The position numbers and the translations under genes were made by a program. Below the pieces are notes generated by a model. It saw only the letters and a list, made by a program, of their open reading frames with translations, searched no databases and had not been told where the DNA came from. Below are positions 42,142 through 53,822 of a stretch of DNA of 64,000 nucleotides, one piece after another. The number at the start of each line of letters is the position of its first letter. Positions within the stretch are counted from its first letter, which is position 1. This stretch comes from Trypanosoma brucei gambiense DAL972 (lineage: Eukaryota > Euglenozoa > Kinetoplastea > Trypanosomatida > Trypanosomatidae): contig NC_026740.1 of NCBI RefSeq assembly GCF_000210295.1, positions 937,691-1,001,690 on the forward strand. Direction: 5' to 3'.

Positions 42142-44346
42142 CTAGTTTATCCCAAGTCGCTTCGCTAGGTCTGTGAGAGTGATGACAGGGTGAACACCTG
42201 ATGCCTTAGCATCTTCAGCAACGTTGGGTTCAGCAGTTATGAAAGCAACTTTGGTATGTTTCGCCGCCTGTATTGCATGAAACAACCTAATGCAACGGGA
42301 TTCATTAAGCCGTTCTTCCGTCTTCCACTTTCCCACTGTAACCGCAGCAGGATTCATTGCCAACTGCATTGTGAGAGAAAGGGGGAGCACCACAAACCAG
42401 GCGTATCGTGAGATCCACTCGAAGAGAAACTTTCGACCGTCATCAGTCAACTGTTCGGCTGTGCACACATCAAATGGAACAAACGCAATGGCACCCATCT
42501 TTGTTGCGTATCCGTCCATCATCTTTGCAAAAGCCTCTGCTAGGGGAGGAGACTTCACGAGACTAGAAATGGCGCTTTCACAAACAACTGTACAGTAAAC
42601 ATGCGGCGACGTCAACAAACCGGCAAGGGCTTGCTCAACTGTGGTGCCGCATGTTTTTTCCGCCAAATCTCTGCCACCCAATAGTGATGCGAGTGGGCGG
42701 CTCTGGAGAATGGTACGGAGCGCATCAAGGGAGGTACCGTCACCGATACCACCGGAGCCGGATGATGCAACCGCAGGGCGCAACGCATAATAGAGAGCTT
42801 CAACGTTAAATGGCTCGACAGATGCCGCCACGCCTGCTGGGGTCGCTCGCCCTCCAAAAAGTTTCACGGGACATCGTAACGAGTTGGCCACTTCACTAAT
42901 GAAGGCACTGGCACCTACAGACCTTCCAATGTCAATAATCGCACTAAACAGAGCCATACAAACAAATTCATCGCCGTCGCGCACACATAAACGTGCGAGA
43001 CACGTGCAAAAATGCATTTCTAACTTGTCTCGCTCGTTGTTGCTGACATTACCACCTCTCGTACGGATGTTGTTATTGTTGATTTGAGGAAAGAGACTAA
43101 CCGACCCGTGGCGCAACAGGAGATACAACATCAGCGAAGGTGTGGACTGGTGCAACACATCGGCAAGGTAATCTGACATTTGCTTCACATCGCAGAGCAC
43201 TTCTGCAACGCGCGCTACGGAGGAGAGCGTTGGAGTGGACAGCGTACACATTGCCAAAAATACGATGCAAAGCCGGTGATAGTCTTGTGACTCATCACAG
43301 AATCGTAAAAAGGCATCAAAAGCGCCCTGTGTAAGTTGTAACCGACCAGCGTATGCATGTTTGACAAGGTCCCCGCAGTGCATTAGGCGGTCGGCTGCGG
43401 AAATAGGTACCCTTTCCTCCCGTTCCTCTGCACCACCACTCGCGGAGCACATTACTTGAATTAAATCACTGAGAAAGGCCCCCAACCGTATTGCCGATGT
43501 TCCGTCCGCTGAGGGCGCATTTCGACCACTCAACAACTCAGCCCTCACAAATCCCATAATACTTCCGATGGGGGCCCTGCTCTTTAGTAAAGCTTGCCCG
43601 TAGTAAACAACAAACTTACCGTCAACCGGTCCGTCGTCACGAGCGCGGTATAGCACCTCTCCAAATAACTCAACGAGTGGCCGCTCTAAAGGTGCCGGCA
43701 ACTGCCGTGCCACCTTGTCCAATCCATCACAGAGGCTTGTCCACGCACTCGGGGGAACGGCACCATTCGTTACTAGAGGAGAGAGAGAAAACACAATTCG
43801 CGCCGCACACTGCGGCTGCCCCTTAAGCCCATCTACAATTCGAAGGAGTGTCCACAGGGAAATTGTTGGCGAGTCCATTACAAGATCCTCCGCCAGGTCA
43901 ATAATCGCCTCCGTGCGGTTGAGTTGCTGCAGACGAGTCAAGGCCTGATGTGTAGCAGCCAAACTGGGCGTAACGCCGAGCCGCCGGTCTAATGCAAACC
44001 GAGCGCTTATTTCCTCCGCGCTTCGGGGTTTCTGAAACCAATGAAGTGTTTCCATCCGCCGCTGCGCCACATCGAAACTGTCTTTCACTACATGCAGGAG
44101 GGGTTGTACCACATCACCACATTCATAACCGGGCGCATCGTCGAGACGCCTGCGTTTGTGTATTCCGAGATCATTCCACCGTGTTGCCTTCCAAGCGGTT
44201 ATCGTCGCGGAGTCACCGCTTTCGTTGTCTTCATAACTTGTTTCCGTGAAGGAACGAAAGCGTATACTTCCAGGCAGTTGTATTGCGCTGGGCACTTCCA
44301 AAGTGAGAGAAACCAACCCTCCGTCGGTGTTCCACTCGTCCTCCAT
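42142..44346 (-). CDS. Hypothetical protein with helical repeats and a possible PIN-like C-terminus
   Basis: 734 residues from ATG 44346. Residues about 90-560 are mostly helical, with TPR/ARM-like periodicity. The last 125 residues resemble a PIN/NYN nuclease fold: a strand with Asp (IAFVPFDVCTAEQL), a second strand (WFVVLPLSLTMQLA), then TKVAFITAEPNVAEDAKASG and HPVITLTDLAKRLGIN, the usual PIN ending. The Asp normally found after the third strand is Glu here, so activity is uncertain. The protein could process or bind RNA. No organelle signal is seen at the N-terminus, which is acidic. Family assignment is inference. Confidence 0.65.
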   Translation of the reverse strand: MEDEWNTDGGLVSLTLEVPSAIQLPGSIRFRSFTETSYEDNESGDSATITAWKATRWNDLGIHKRRRLDDAPGYECGDVVQPLLHVVKDSFDVAQRRMETLHWFQKPRSAEEISARFALDRRLGVTPSLAATHQALTRLQQLNRTEAIIDLAEDLVMDSPTISLWTLLRIVDGLKGQPQCAARIVFSLSPLVTNGAVPPSAWTSLCDGLDKVARQLPAPLERPLVELFGEVLYRARDDGPVDGKFVVYYGQALLKSRAPIGSIMGFVRAELLSGRNAPSADGTSAIRLGAFLSDLIQVMCSASGGAEEREERVPISAADRLMHCGDLVKHAYAGRLQLTQGAFDAFLRFCDESQDYHRLCIVFLAMCTLSTPTLSSVARVAEVLCDVKQMSDYLADVLHQSTPSLMLYLLLRHGSVSLFPQINNNNIRTRGGNVSNNERDKLEMHFCTCLARLCVRDGDEFVCMALFSAIIDIGRSVGASAFISEVANSLRCPVKLFGGRATPAGVAASVEPFNVEALYYALRPAVASSGSGGIGDGTSLDALRTILQSRPLASLLGGRDLAEKTCGTTVEQALAGLLTSPHVYCTVVCESAISSLVKSPPLAEAFAKMMDGYATKMGAIAFVPFDVCTAEQLTDDGRKFLFEWISRYAWFVVLPLSLTMQLAMNPAAVTVGKWKTEERLNESRCIRLFHAIQAAKHTKVAFITAEPNVAEDAKASGVHPVITLTDLAKRLGIN

Positions 44347-47300
44347 TATTTGTTGCTACCCTCCACCACCACAATAATAACAGCAATGATACCGCCACAA
44401 CTCCTCTACCCTTTTATATCACGGGAGGCAACTACTTAACAATGGGAAAAGAAACATAAGGAAACGAAAGAGGCAAAAACATGAATAAGATCAAACAAAC
44501 CGACTAAAAAGGATATAATATATATATATATTATATGCGGCAAGGGCGCGACAGCGTCTATATGATGTGCAAAAGAAGGCTATGAGAGTAAATACCAATA
44601 ACACCAGTAACAATACATTCCATAACAGAGGGAGAGAGAAGGAGTAACCAACACACTACACCCGATGCATGCCACACGTCATCGCACCGCTGCTGCACCA
44701 AACCGTAGAGAGAAGGAAAGAAAAAAAAAAAAGTGGGTCATCCACCGTGGAGGGTTTCGCGCACTCACACAAGTAAAACAAAAAAAAAAACAAGATCAAA
44801 AACTCACCGTTGGAGCAGAGAAAAGAAGTTGAATGGTTTTCTTTTTTTTTTTTTCTTGCAGGGAGAAAGGCAAAGCAAAACAGAATAAAAACAAAAGTAG
44901 TCAAAGATATAAGTATATATATATATATATATTTATTTATTTATATATCGCAGGAAAGTTAAACGGGAGAAAGCACAGTCGTTAAACAGTTCGTGCGAGC
45001 AAAAAGCCTAAAAAGAGGAAAATTGGAACAAAAACAAACGAGAGGGGACGATTGGTGATTGTGTGAGTAGGGGAAGGTACAAAGTGTTTGTGTGTTTGTG
45101 TTGTCGCTGATTTTTATGAGGTCACGAGGGAGATGAAAGGTGAAGAACGGAACTAAACAAACTCCAAAGGAAAAAAAAAAAGAAAACAAATAAAAAAGTA
45201 AAAAAGAAAAAAAGAAAAAAGGAGAAAAGAAAAGCAAAGAAACCTCGTCTCATGACGTAAACGCTTAAGCGAATTGAAACTTTTATTTAAAAAAATGTTA
45301 CGGCACTGCTTTCGGCACCACCGGAAGGTCCCATTTAGTCCTTTTTTTTTTTTTAATTGCCGCGTATTTCTCCTCAGTTTCGAAATTACGCAAACTACAG
45401 CTCTTTACCTATCTATTTATTTATTGTTTCTCTGTTCCTCAACCCAACTGTACCACCAATCAAACTGTTTTCGAGTCGAAACAAAAGCGAAAAAAAAATG
45501 GAAGTTGACACCGCTGCCGCCGTCGGAACGAGAACAAAATACTGATAACAATAAACGGTGTGTGTGTGTTTGTGTGTTTTTGCGGGGTGGAGACATGAGA
45601 AGTAAAAACTTTTAGAAAATAAAATGAAAAAAAGAACACATACACAAGCACAAACAAAGTGAATGGTACTGTGGCCTCACTAACGGTGAATTGTTAGATG
45701 CAAAATGCAATAAAGTCTGCCGATGCACTTTGTTTATGAATATAAACACAAATACCGTAATGGAAGTGAGGAAGGAAGTAATAACAATACCAACATTGAA
45801 GGGAAAAAAAAAGAAAGGTAAAGTAAAGCAAGAAGACGGAGTATAAAACGTGTGTTTCATGGCATTTGGCGCTACGTTGTTTTTCTTTCCTCCCCCCCCC
45901 CCCACAGCGGCCACGGTAAAAGAAAAAGTTGAAGAGGAAGGACAAGAGGTACAAAGACAAAACACAGCAGAGAACCGGTAAAGAAAAAGAAAAAAAAGAG
46001 AAGTGAAATATGAAAGTGCTTCACTTTTTTTTTAAATTAATATCACGCATCAACGCCTTCCTTTTTTTCTTTTTCCTTTTTTAAAAAAGGAAAAATGCTG
46101 TTGTTGTTTACCTTTTTCCAGCGGGTACTAAACTCTAATGGGGAACATTTACAAGTTTTCCTACTTTCTCTCCTCTCCCTCAATTCCTCCTCTTTCCCCT
46201 TAGGGGCGTGCGCCTATGCACGAGAGGAAAAAAAATGGAGGGGGGGGGGGAAAAAAAAAGCTGCGGCCGCTTCACACTCCATTTCCGAATTCTGAAATCA
46301 CACGAACTTGTTTTGGTACACCATTACACCTCAATGAGCACAGAAGGAAAAGAAAAAAGGAAAGAAAACAACAACAACACAAACAGACACACACACATAC
46401 ACGTGCAAACAAAACAAAACAAAAACACAATTCGCAAAACATTGAAAACTAACAATACTACTTGTCTTCGTGTACGCGCGTGCCGCAGAGAGAATACAAG
46501 AAGGAACGAGCGGTGGTGGGGATGGATAAGACATACACCAAAGGAAAATATTATGCGGCAGACGAATGAGGAAATACAACGAAAGAAAGAAAGAAAAAAA
46601 AAGAAAATATACTAAAAAGAGCCTCCCTTTCCTCCAGCGCCTTCCCTTTAGTTAGACGTTTCATATCATGTCAGCATCGTTCCCGTGATATTGAATTTCT
46701 CCTCGTATAGTAAACGTTAAGTTCGCACCGCATCTTTCCATACATACATACATTCGCTTCTTTTTTTTTTTCTTCCTTTCGCTCGTTCATTCTTGAATTA
46801 TTATTATTATTATTTAATATTTTATATTAATTTTACCTTTTACATTTGTATTATTTCCTTCGCTTCCTCACCCCATTTCAACAGTTTCAACACACACACA
46901 CACACACACAAACACATACTGTAGAAGCCACCAACTTTCCCCTCTTTCTTCGTAACAAAGAAGTTATGAAACAGAAAACTACGGCATGGAATCGTATGAG
47001 CGCTAGAACACGTTTCCTCCTCCTCCTCCATCCGAAAAAAAAGTAGAAAATGACGAAAAAGACAAAAAAAAATATCTAAACGCAACGAAACCGACATATT
47101 TCTTCTTCCATCTCCTCTTCTTTTGTCGATGAGCTGTATCTTTCCATGTCCCCGAAAAAGAGAGAGAGAGAGGAGTAAACTGACTCAATACGGTATTTCT
47201 TTTCTTTTCTTTTCCTTTTCCTCTTCTTCTTCTGTCCACCTTCATGGGGTTTCCACTCGTTTAACTTTTTTTTTCTTGTTTTTCCACATCTTCTCTTTCA

Positions 47301-48116
47301 TTTAGTTATTAGCATACAAACCATACGTATCTTTAAAGAATATATATATATATATATACGCGTAAATAGAGTACAATATAAAATACTAATTTGGACTCTG
47401 TTCCGTCAAGTCCCGCTCTCAACGATGAAAACAACATCCGTTCGTGATCTCGTTCACTCCTATTCTTTATTCTCTTTATTTATTTATTTTCTTTAATGCA
47501 CGTCTGTTTGCATTGATACCAGTGACAGCATTCGGCATATCCTCACTTTCCTTCGCATCACCTCCTGAAAGCGCACAACATTGAAAGCATACAGTAAACA
47601 AGGCACATCTCATGAAGATAAAACGCGGAGAATTGTGAGAAGGAAAAAGAAAAAGAAAAAGAAAAAGAAACAAAAACAAAAACAAAAAAAAGAAAGAGCA
47701 GCAACGACAAAGCACATGAAAGTGATCATGGCACACACACACACATATATAAACATATATCCTCCTCCTCTCCTTCCCTCTGCATCAAAAAGTTTCAACT
47801 ACCCAAATTACACACACAACTAGCGTCCTCCACAACACCTAACCTATCTATTTCATTGTACACAATCCATACGAGTCGCAACTGAGGGGTGGAGCCATGT
47901 AAAAAAAAAACCTACTACAACAGCGGCACCATATTCCTTTACTTACACCGCGTACTCACTGAGACTACTAATGACAGCAATTACAAAATAATAATAACAA
48001 TAACAACAACACCCAACACGTAACCAATGAGATGAGACGAAATGCAGATATTACTATTCTCCTCTTTCCTCCCATCCTACACACACAAATACACGAATGC
48101 ACAGACACATGTATGT
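44347..48116. other. Gene-free 3.8 kb, probably long 3' UTR of the NEK locus
   Basis: AT- and homopolymer-rich: (TA) tracts near 44514-44534, 44917-44933 and 47338-47358, C-run near 45892-45903, G10 then A9 near 46241-46259 and a CA tract near 46893-46910. ORFs are low-complexity. A purine-rich plus strand at about 44440-44480 gives pyrimidine tracts for splicing of the gene to its left. Confidence 0.55.
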
Positions 48117-48749
48117 TCAAGTAGCATTCCGCCTTGCGCGCTCCAACGTTGCGCGCTGTAACATCGCCCTAATGTCTAATTGTTGAACCCCAGCTAAATA
48201 TGGCAGTGGAGCCGGCGCATTTGGTTGGTGAAGGAATGGATTCAAGCGTAATGCGGTGTTACCGGTCTCCTGCTGACTGCGTTTGTGAGCCCGGTGTTCC
48301 GCGAGTCGTTGAAGAATTATACTGTTCGGTACAACACTCGGTTGCGCGGTGCCCCGACATCCGATGGCGTTGCTATTGTGACCTGTCGGGCCGTACTCGC
48401 TACTTTGTGGAGGTGCTGCAACAACATTTTGGCCATTTTGTCGTCCAGGCCCCAGGATCGCAGTGAAGTGTCGAGCGCTGTTGGGAACTATAGACGGAGC
48501 GTTGCTGGGGCTGACACCGGCGTTACGCGGCCCAGAAGGCACACACATTGGGTTTGGAGCGGAGGAGTTTTGCTTCACCACTCCATTACCGGACACACTA
48601 GATGAGTTGTAGCCGCCATTAAACTTTTTGTAATTAATGTACAGATGCTTCGGTTGCAGTTGTTGCTTTTTGGCACCCGCGTCACGATCCTGGGAGGGGA
48701 GCCGGGCCCCATTGAGCTGCTGCGAAGGTTGCAACGACGGTGTCTGTTG

Positions 48750-48780
<31 letters not shown>

Positions 48781-48960
48781 TGGAAGTGGTCATTTTGCTG
48801 TGGCGTCTGCTGCTTCTGTCGCTGGTCGAGTTGTGGCAATTTCGGTGGCAATCCTTCTGATATATCCGTCACCAACGGTGGGGAGTTCCCTCCTGCCGGG
48901 ATCGGGGACGGCAGTTTCGACGGTTTTGTTATTACCTCGGGCGATAATGGTGTTAAGCAA
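48117..48960 (-). pseudogene. Q/P-rich C-terminal part of the NEK kinase, apparently out of frame with the kinase domain
   Basis: The open frame ending at 48117 has no ATG near its start; the first credible residues are LTPLSPEVITKPSKLPSP at about 48950. It continues to a Gln run and a disordered N/S/P/Q-rich region, ending with basic helices (MLQRATLERARRNAT). It is in the same frame as the kinase at 49083-49910 but separated by stops. A different frame bridges the gap between them, as if two compensating single-base shifts had occurred. It could also be one working gene with sequence errors, or a separate gene that lacks its start here. Confidence 0.55.
48741..48781 (-). repeat. CAG/CAA trinucleotide tract coding polyglutamine
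   Basis: Minus-strand CAG/CAA repeat coding 11-12 Gln in a row, preceded by TGCTG-type mixed codons. Length variation is likely. Confidence 0.9.
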
Positions 48961-49082
48961 CTGCGTGCGGTCCCTAGCCGGTAACGTACTCGGCGCAGCA
49001 GGGGGAACTACCGCCGACTTTCGAAGTGCTGCCACTTGCGACGGAAGTAAATCCGTTACGCAGCTAGGTTTTCGATGTAATC

Positions 49083-49910
49083 TTAGGGCATCACATCAGA
49101 CAGCATCCACTCCCTCAATCTCCGGTGGATCACCAGGGCAGATCGAGGGAGATCTGACAAACGAATGCGGTGCGCCGGATCTCTGGTTAGCAGACGCGGT
49201 ACAATATTACGTAACTCCGTCGTATATAGTGGAGGAATCGGCTCGTACTGCAGTTTAAGGATCCGCTGCATTAGCCCTTTCATACTTGTCGCGTTGAAGG
49301 GGTGCTTCAGCGTCAACAGCTCATACACAATAACACCTAATGCCCACACATCGCTACGGTGGTCATATGGACGTTCCATAATGAGCTCTGGTGATAAATA
49401 ATACGGTGTTCCTACAAATGTTTTGGCTTGATCGTATGTGCCACTAAGGGTTCGAGCAATACCAAAGTCTCCCAGCTTCAGGATATTCTGGCTGGTTAAA
49501 AACACATTCTGCGATTTGACGTCACGATGAAGCACCTTACGTTTGTGCACGTAGGACAGACTAAGCGCTAACTGAATAATCCAATCGATAACCTGTGTTT
49601 CACGGAAGTTCACCCCATATGATTTCTTGATGCGAGAACTCAGGTCACCGCCATCTGCGTACTCCATCACAATGCAAATGTAATCGGATTTGTTGGTAAG
49701 GAAACTGTCCACATAATTAATCACATTCGGGTGTTGAAGCGATTTCAGCAGGTGTGCCTCGTTAAGGCTCTGCTGGCGCTCTTTTCTATTCATCTTCGTA
49801 AGGTCCACCTGCTTGATTACGTAGAGCTTGCCGTCTTCGTTATTGCGCACAAGGACGCAGGCGCCCATGTTCCCTTTCCCAATATTACGGACCTTGGTAA
49901 ACCTATCCAT
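49083..49910 (-). CDS. NEK-family serine/threonine protein kinase, catalytic part
   Basis: ATG 49910 opens 275 codons covering a complete kinase domain: glycine loop GKGNMG (11-16), VIKQVDL Lys33, catalytic HRDVKSQN, DFG in KLGDFGIAR and YYLSPE. The activation loop (TYDQAKTFVGTPYYLSPE) and overall pattern are NEK type. It stops right after EWMLSDVMP. A second frame starting at once after this reads ALRLHRKPSC then VTDLLPSQVAALRKSAVV and looks like the natural continuation, so the stop may come from a frameshift. NEKs act in flagellar, basal body and cell-cycle control; the target here is unknown. Confidence 0.85.
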   Translation of the reverse strand: MDRFTKVRNIGKGNMGACVLVRNNEDGKLYVIKQVDLTKMNRKERQQSLNEAHLLKSLQHPNVINYVDSFLTNKSDYICIVMEYADGGDLSSRIKKSYGVNFRETQVIDWIIQLALSLSYVHKRKVLHRDVKSQNVFLTSQNILKLGDFGIARTLSGTYDQAKTFVGTPYYLSPELIMERPYDHRSDVWALGVIVYELLTLKHPFNATSMKGLMQRILKLQYEPIPPLYTTELRNIVPRLLTRDPAHRIRLSDLPRSALVIHRRLREWMLSDVMP

Positions 49911-51455
49911 TTCCCTTTAGTCTACGTGAAGCCTATTTTCTTCAGTGGAGAAGGTGCACTCTTACGCCCCTTTTTGTCCTCTCCTTCTTTTACCTCCTTT
50001 CTCTCGTTTAAATACACGTGTCTAATATATATATATATATATATATGTCGGTGGGTGGGTCTGTCAAATGAAATGGGCCGCCCGTTCTTCTTCCACTCTT
50101 GGGTTTGGCACGCTTCAACCAGTACTAGCGTACTCAACGATCCGAAGAAAGAGATGACTCCGGTCCGCTAAAATGCCTTGCGCGCTTATATGTGTATGTA
50201 TAAAACGGATGCGAGAAATATAACACCCAAAACCCTTAACAACCCCAACGAGTCACACCCTGAAGTAATAGAAGAGGAGTAGACAGGTTCCTTTTCTTTT
50301 TTTTTATTTTTCTGCCTTCCCAACCCTCTTTTCGACCTGGGCCGGACGTTTGGTAAGAGGAGAGGAACCAACGAATACGAAGACGCGCCCTCCGCTGTCT
50401 GATGGTTGACCAATAACTGACTGGTTACCCCCTCAAGAATTGAGGTGCCAGGGGGTACAGCACCCTTTAGCGAAGCAGATGCCACACAGCAACTATATCA
50501 AGGGTTCAATATATTTATGTATTATATATATGTATGTATGTACGAGTGAAGGATATGCGTGGACGCAGAACCTTGAAAGGAGAGTAATATATATATATAT
50601 ATATATATACACTCAGCAACAGGAAGAATCTCCCTGGCCTCCCTCTCCTTCTCTAACACGTGAGTACCTGTTTTAAGAAAAGAGGAGAAAAGCAAAAGAA
50701 AAAAAAGAGTTAGCAAAGAAGACAAAAAGGACACAGAAGCACTCGCACTTTGGTTCACAAGGCGGGGAAACAATAAATTGGACACGTGCACGCCACTGTA
50801 CTCACATGCAAATGTGTAGACAGAAACAGGACATACTACGCCAACATGTAGCGACACCGACGGCGCTCCACGTGGGGTCACGTTTCACAGGCTGGTGACA
50901 CCCTTCCCGCGTCCCGTTCCTCTCTTCCTTAAATTCGTTTTCTCTTCCTCCTAAACATCTTTCCCTTCGTAGGGATGCATCCGTGCGCCAAGCAAACTAA
51001 AATGTATGCGCTATTCGTGTCTGATGGAATAGAGGAATATATATATATATATATATAGAAAGAGAGAAAGTATCAACTCGTTTTTTTTTTTTTTTTGTTA
51101 CTCCCCATCCCCACTCTCCTTCCCTTCTTACTGTCACTATCACTAATACAATTGTCATCCCTCTTTCCCTCCTACGTTTTGAAGCCTTCGGCATCAGGCA
51201 CATGTTCCGCTTGTCATAGTTTGGAGGTTGTGGTCAAAAGGCGGCTGTGACCTTTAATATACTTGCATAACAAGCCGGAGCGACCGCATGCACTCCAACC
51301 GCACAAACGGAAGCGGTTTTCGTACAATTACCGAAATAATAAAAAAAAAACACCCATATCCTCCTGCCGTCTTTTTTTTTTTTTACACGGAACACAACCA
51401 AAAGTCAATCGCACTGAAAGGGTAAACGGTATTGTTGGATGTACACACAACGTTA
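49911..51455. other. Gene-free 1.5 kb, NEK 5' region and 3' UTR of the gene to the right
   Basis: Three TA tracts (50025-50046, 50587-50609, 51037-51057) and A/T homopolymers. No supported ORF. Confidence 0.6.
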
Positions 51456-51911
51456 CTAATTCACTATCAAATGCAGGACAGCAAGCGTGGCTAGTGCCGA
51501 TATTAGCAACCTGCAATGAGTTTGTAGGTAGAGCCAATAAGCAATAAACACCAACACTGCTGTGTGAGCGCAGCTGTTTCCATTGAATCCAAGCGTAGCG
51601 AACCCACATCCCCATAACATGAAGCAGACAAAAACAAACCCCGATATCACACGATCCACAACCGATTCCGTCGCCTGTTCTCCAGCTATCCAGTGCCGCA
51701 TGAACAACTTCCCGGGGACGACAGCAGAGACGGGCCGGTATTCCTGCTGCTGTTGGAGTGCTTTCATTTCCTCTTCAGTAAGCGATCGGGAAAAGACGTT
51801 GCTGAAGTCGTGTCTCGTTAGGCCGTGACGGCCATGGCGTATTGATACGTTGCAGTTCGAGAGACCCCAACGTGCGATAATGCCACCAGCTGGAGCTGCG
51901 CGGCGAAGCAT
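51456..51911 (-). CDS. Small mitochondrial membrane protein candidate, unrecognised
   Basis: Start taken at ATG 51911 (MLRRAAPAGGIIARWG), giving 151 residues; an upstream in-frame start would add 15 residues encoded by a T-rich splice tract. The N-terminus is Arg/Ala-rich without acids, a typical mitochondrial presequence. Three hydrophobic stretches follow: VISGFVFVCFMLWGCGFATL (about 88-107), AHTAVLVFIAYWLYLQ (about 114-129) and RLLISALATLAVLHLIV (about 133-150). This suggests an inner-membrane protein, perhaps a complex subunit. No family recognised. Confidence 0.7.
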   Translation of the reverse strand: MLRRAAPAGGIIARWGLSNCNVSIRHGRHGLTRHDFSNVFSRSLTEEEMKALQQQQEYRPVSAVVPGKLFMRHWIAGEQATESVVDRVISGFVFVCFMLWGCGFATLGFNGNSCAHTAVLVFIAYWLYLQTHCRLLISALATLAVLHLIVN

Positions 51912-52633
51912 ATGATTGGTTTTTTTTCTTTTTTGTAAAAACAAACAAACAAACAAACTTTTTTTTCCTTTTCTTTTGAGCTATGCCGAGTGTAGTATCG
52001 AAAAACTGTCCCCGCAGGCAATGTGGTGGAGGCGGACGTCACACAGACGAGATGATAACAGAGGTAATAAAAGAAATAGTAAATAAGCACAATGATGGAA
52101 GCCTCTTATGCGGTAAAAAAAAAAATCGGATATGAGACAAAGTGTCTCGAGGTTAAATACTGTTTGAAAGTGTTGCAGCGCGGGAAAGTCAGTGAAAAGA
52201 AATAGCTGTCAATCAATATATAAAAAAAACAAAGCAAAAGAAAAAACTACCAAACAAATGCGCCTACAAATAAACATTCACAGTTGTATGTATATACGCA
52301 TGTACGGACAGCTTCATCTGTGGTGTTTTCTTTTGGTGTTCACGCCTTCTTTCTTCCTCCCCCGTTCATCACGCAATGTGCAGAGGCACAAAGAGTTGAG
52401 TGTGTGTATAGTATATACCGCACAGTAAAACAACAACAAAATAATAATGGCGGAAGGAAGTAAACAATGTATATAAATAAGCACATCACAATGGTATATA
52501 AGCGGTGCATTTGATAGCGCCACTATACGTGTATACACAAAGGAAAAAATAACAGTAGTTGTTATTATTGCGCGGTGGGCCATGCCACAAATGACCGCAA
52601 GTTTCTTGCTCCGCATCAACACTTATACACCCA
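51912..52633. other. Intergenic, 722 bases
   Basis: It has A-runs near 51940-51966 that give the T-rich acceptor tract of the gene to the left. It also has AT-rich sequence that is probably the p24 gene 3' UTR. No other gene seen. Confidence 0.6.
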
Positions 52634-53311
52634 CTAGGCCACTGCTCGGGTTCCCTTTCGGTTAAACATGCGCTTGATGAGCAACACTTGCAGAGTACAA
52701 ACAAAAAGGATGACCGCCGTCTCGGCTACACCACGGAATAGCACCAATTTCTTACTTTCTTGCACTTTCTTCCGTAAATGTTCTTCACGGAGTCTGAAAA
52801 TCATCTGGTCGTCATGCATGGCCAACATGAACCGGTCCGAGCCATCCATCATTCGCATGAGTGGATCGATTCGATCCTTCCAGCGCTTGAGGGACGTCAT
52901 CCCAACGCTCATTTTCACTGTCTTGATGCTTCCCGTGTACGGCCTGTTGTCTACACAATACGAATACTCGCCAAGCACTCGCTTAGTGAAGTACACACGT
53001 TCCTCATCTGCGTGTTCACCAGCGTATGAGACATAAACCGTTCTGTTGTCCGGGTCGCGGATGTAAAAGTCAAAATCATTGCCACCACGGAGGGAGTGGT
53101 AATGAAACATCACTCCTTCACGTCGATGCACACCATGTGAATACATGCAAACTTCCTCATTATTTATGTCTATGGAAAGTTGCTGTTCTGTGGGCCGCAC
53201 GCGGACGGCATCAACGCCTCCCGTGTACGTAGCAAAATAGAAACACACCATCACCAGAGATGATATTTGCAATGAGCCACGGTGCGAGTTCGTCGTACCA
53301 CTGCGGTACAT
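52634..53311 (-). CDS. emp24/gp25L/p24 (TMED) family cargo receptor
   Basis: Start at ATG 53311 (MYRSGTTNSHRG), giving 225 residues; the alternative ATG at 53377 adds 22 basic residues that would spoil the signal peptide. It has a signal-peptide core LQISSLVMVCFYFATYTGG. A GOLD domain follows with paired Cys (EEVCMYSHG and EYSYCVDNRP) and FDFYIRDPDNRTVYVS. Next come a luminal coiled coil (FRLREEHLRKKVQESKK), one transmembrane helix (VAETAVILFVCTLQVLLI) and a short basic tail (KRMFNRKGTRAVA). p24 proteins cycle between ER and Golgi in COPI/COPII vesicles and sort GPI-anchored cargo. The tail lacks a terminal KKxx, so retrieval may rely on partners. Confidence 0.88.
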   Translation of the reverse strand: MYRSGTTNSHRGSLQISSLVMVCFYFATYTGGVDAVRVRPTEQQLSIDINNEEVCMYSHGVHRREGVMFHYHSLRGGNDFDFYIRDPDNRTVYVSYAGEHADEERVYFTKRVLGEYSYCVDNRPYTGSIKTVKMSVGMTSLKRWKDRIDPLMRMMDGSDRFMLAMHDDQMIFRLREEHLRKKVQESKKLVLFRGVAETAVILFVCTLQVLLIKRMFNRKGTRAVA

Positions 53312-53822
53312 CTCTGAAAATCTTTTAAAGTTATATTTCTTTCTACTTCGCCAACTTCTACCCTCACTTTTATTCACTTTGAGTTATTGAATGCTTCCAC
53401 CAGCGTTTGAGGCGGGAAAATGGGCAATTGCACGACCGTGTAGCGATTGCAGCGGACGGTGGCAAATCTTACAGCTGCAAAAGGGTGCAGAGAAAATGGA
53501 AAACGAAGAAAAAACAAAATGAAAGAGGGAAAGAGATACGGAGCCGGAGCCGGAGATAGAGAAGAGGAAAAAAAAACAGGGAAGAATAGCCTGCATAGCG
53601 GTGGCAGACATACACCTTTCGTGCAACTGCAGAATAAGGAAGAAATGATATCTCCAAAGAGACCAGTTGTACCAACCTCTAGTACAGAGGAATTAGGTGC
53701 ACTATCCCCCCAGTAGAGTACATGCATATAAAACAAGGCACATAAGAAAAATGTTGTACATCAAAACACATTTACAGGTGATGAGAACGCGGTTCTCTCA
53801 AGGGCCCATTATACGTCTTGGC
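53312..53822. other. Intergenic, 511 bases
   Basis: Purine-rich plus strand (53500-53580) forms a long pyrimidine tract on the sense strand, a likely splice region for the p24 gene. No gene supported. Confidence 0.55.
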
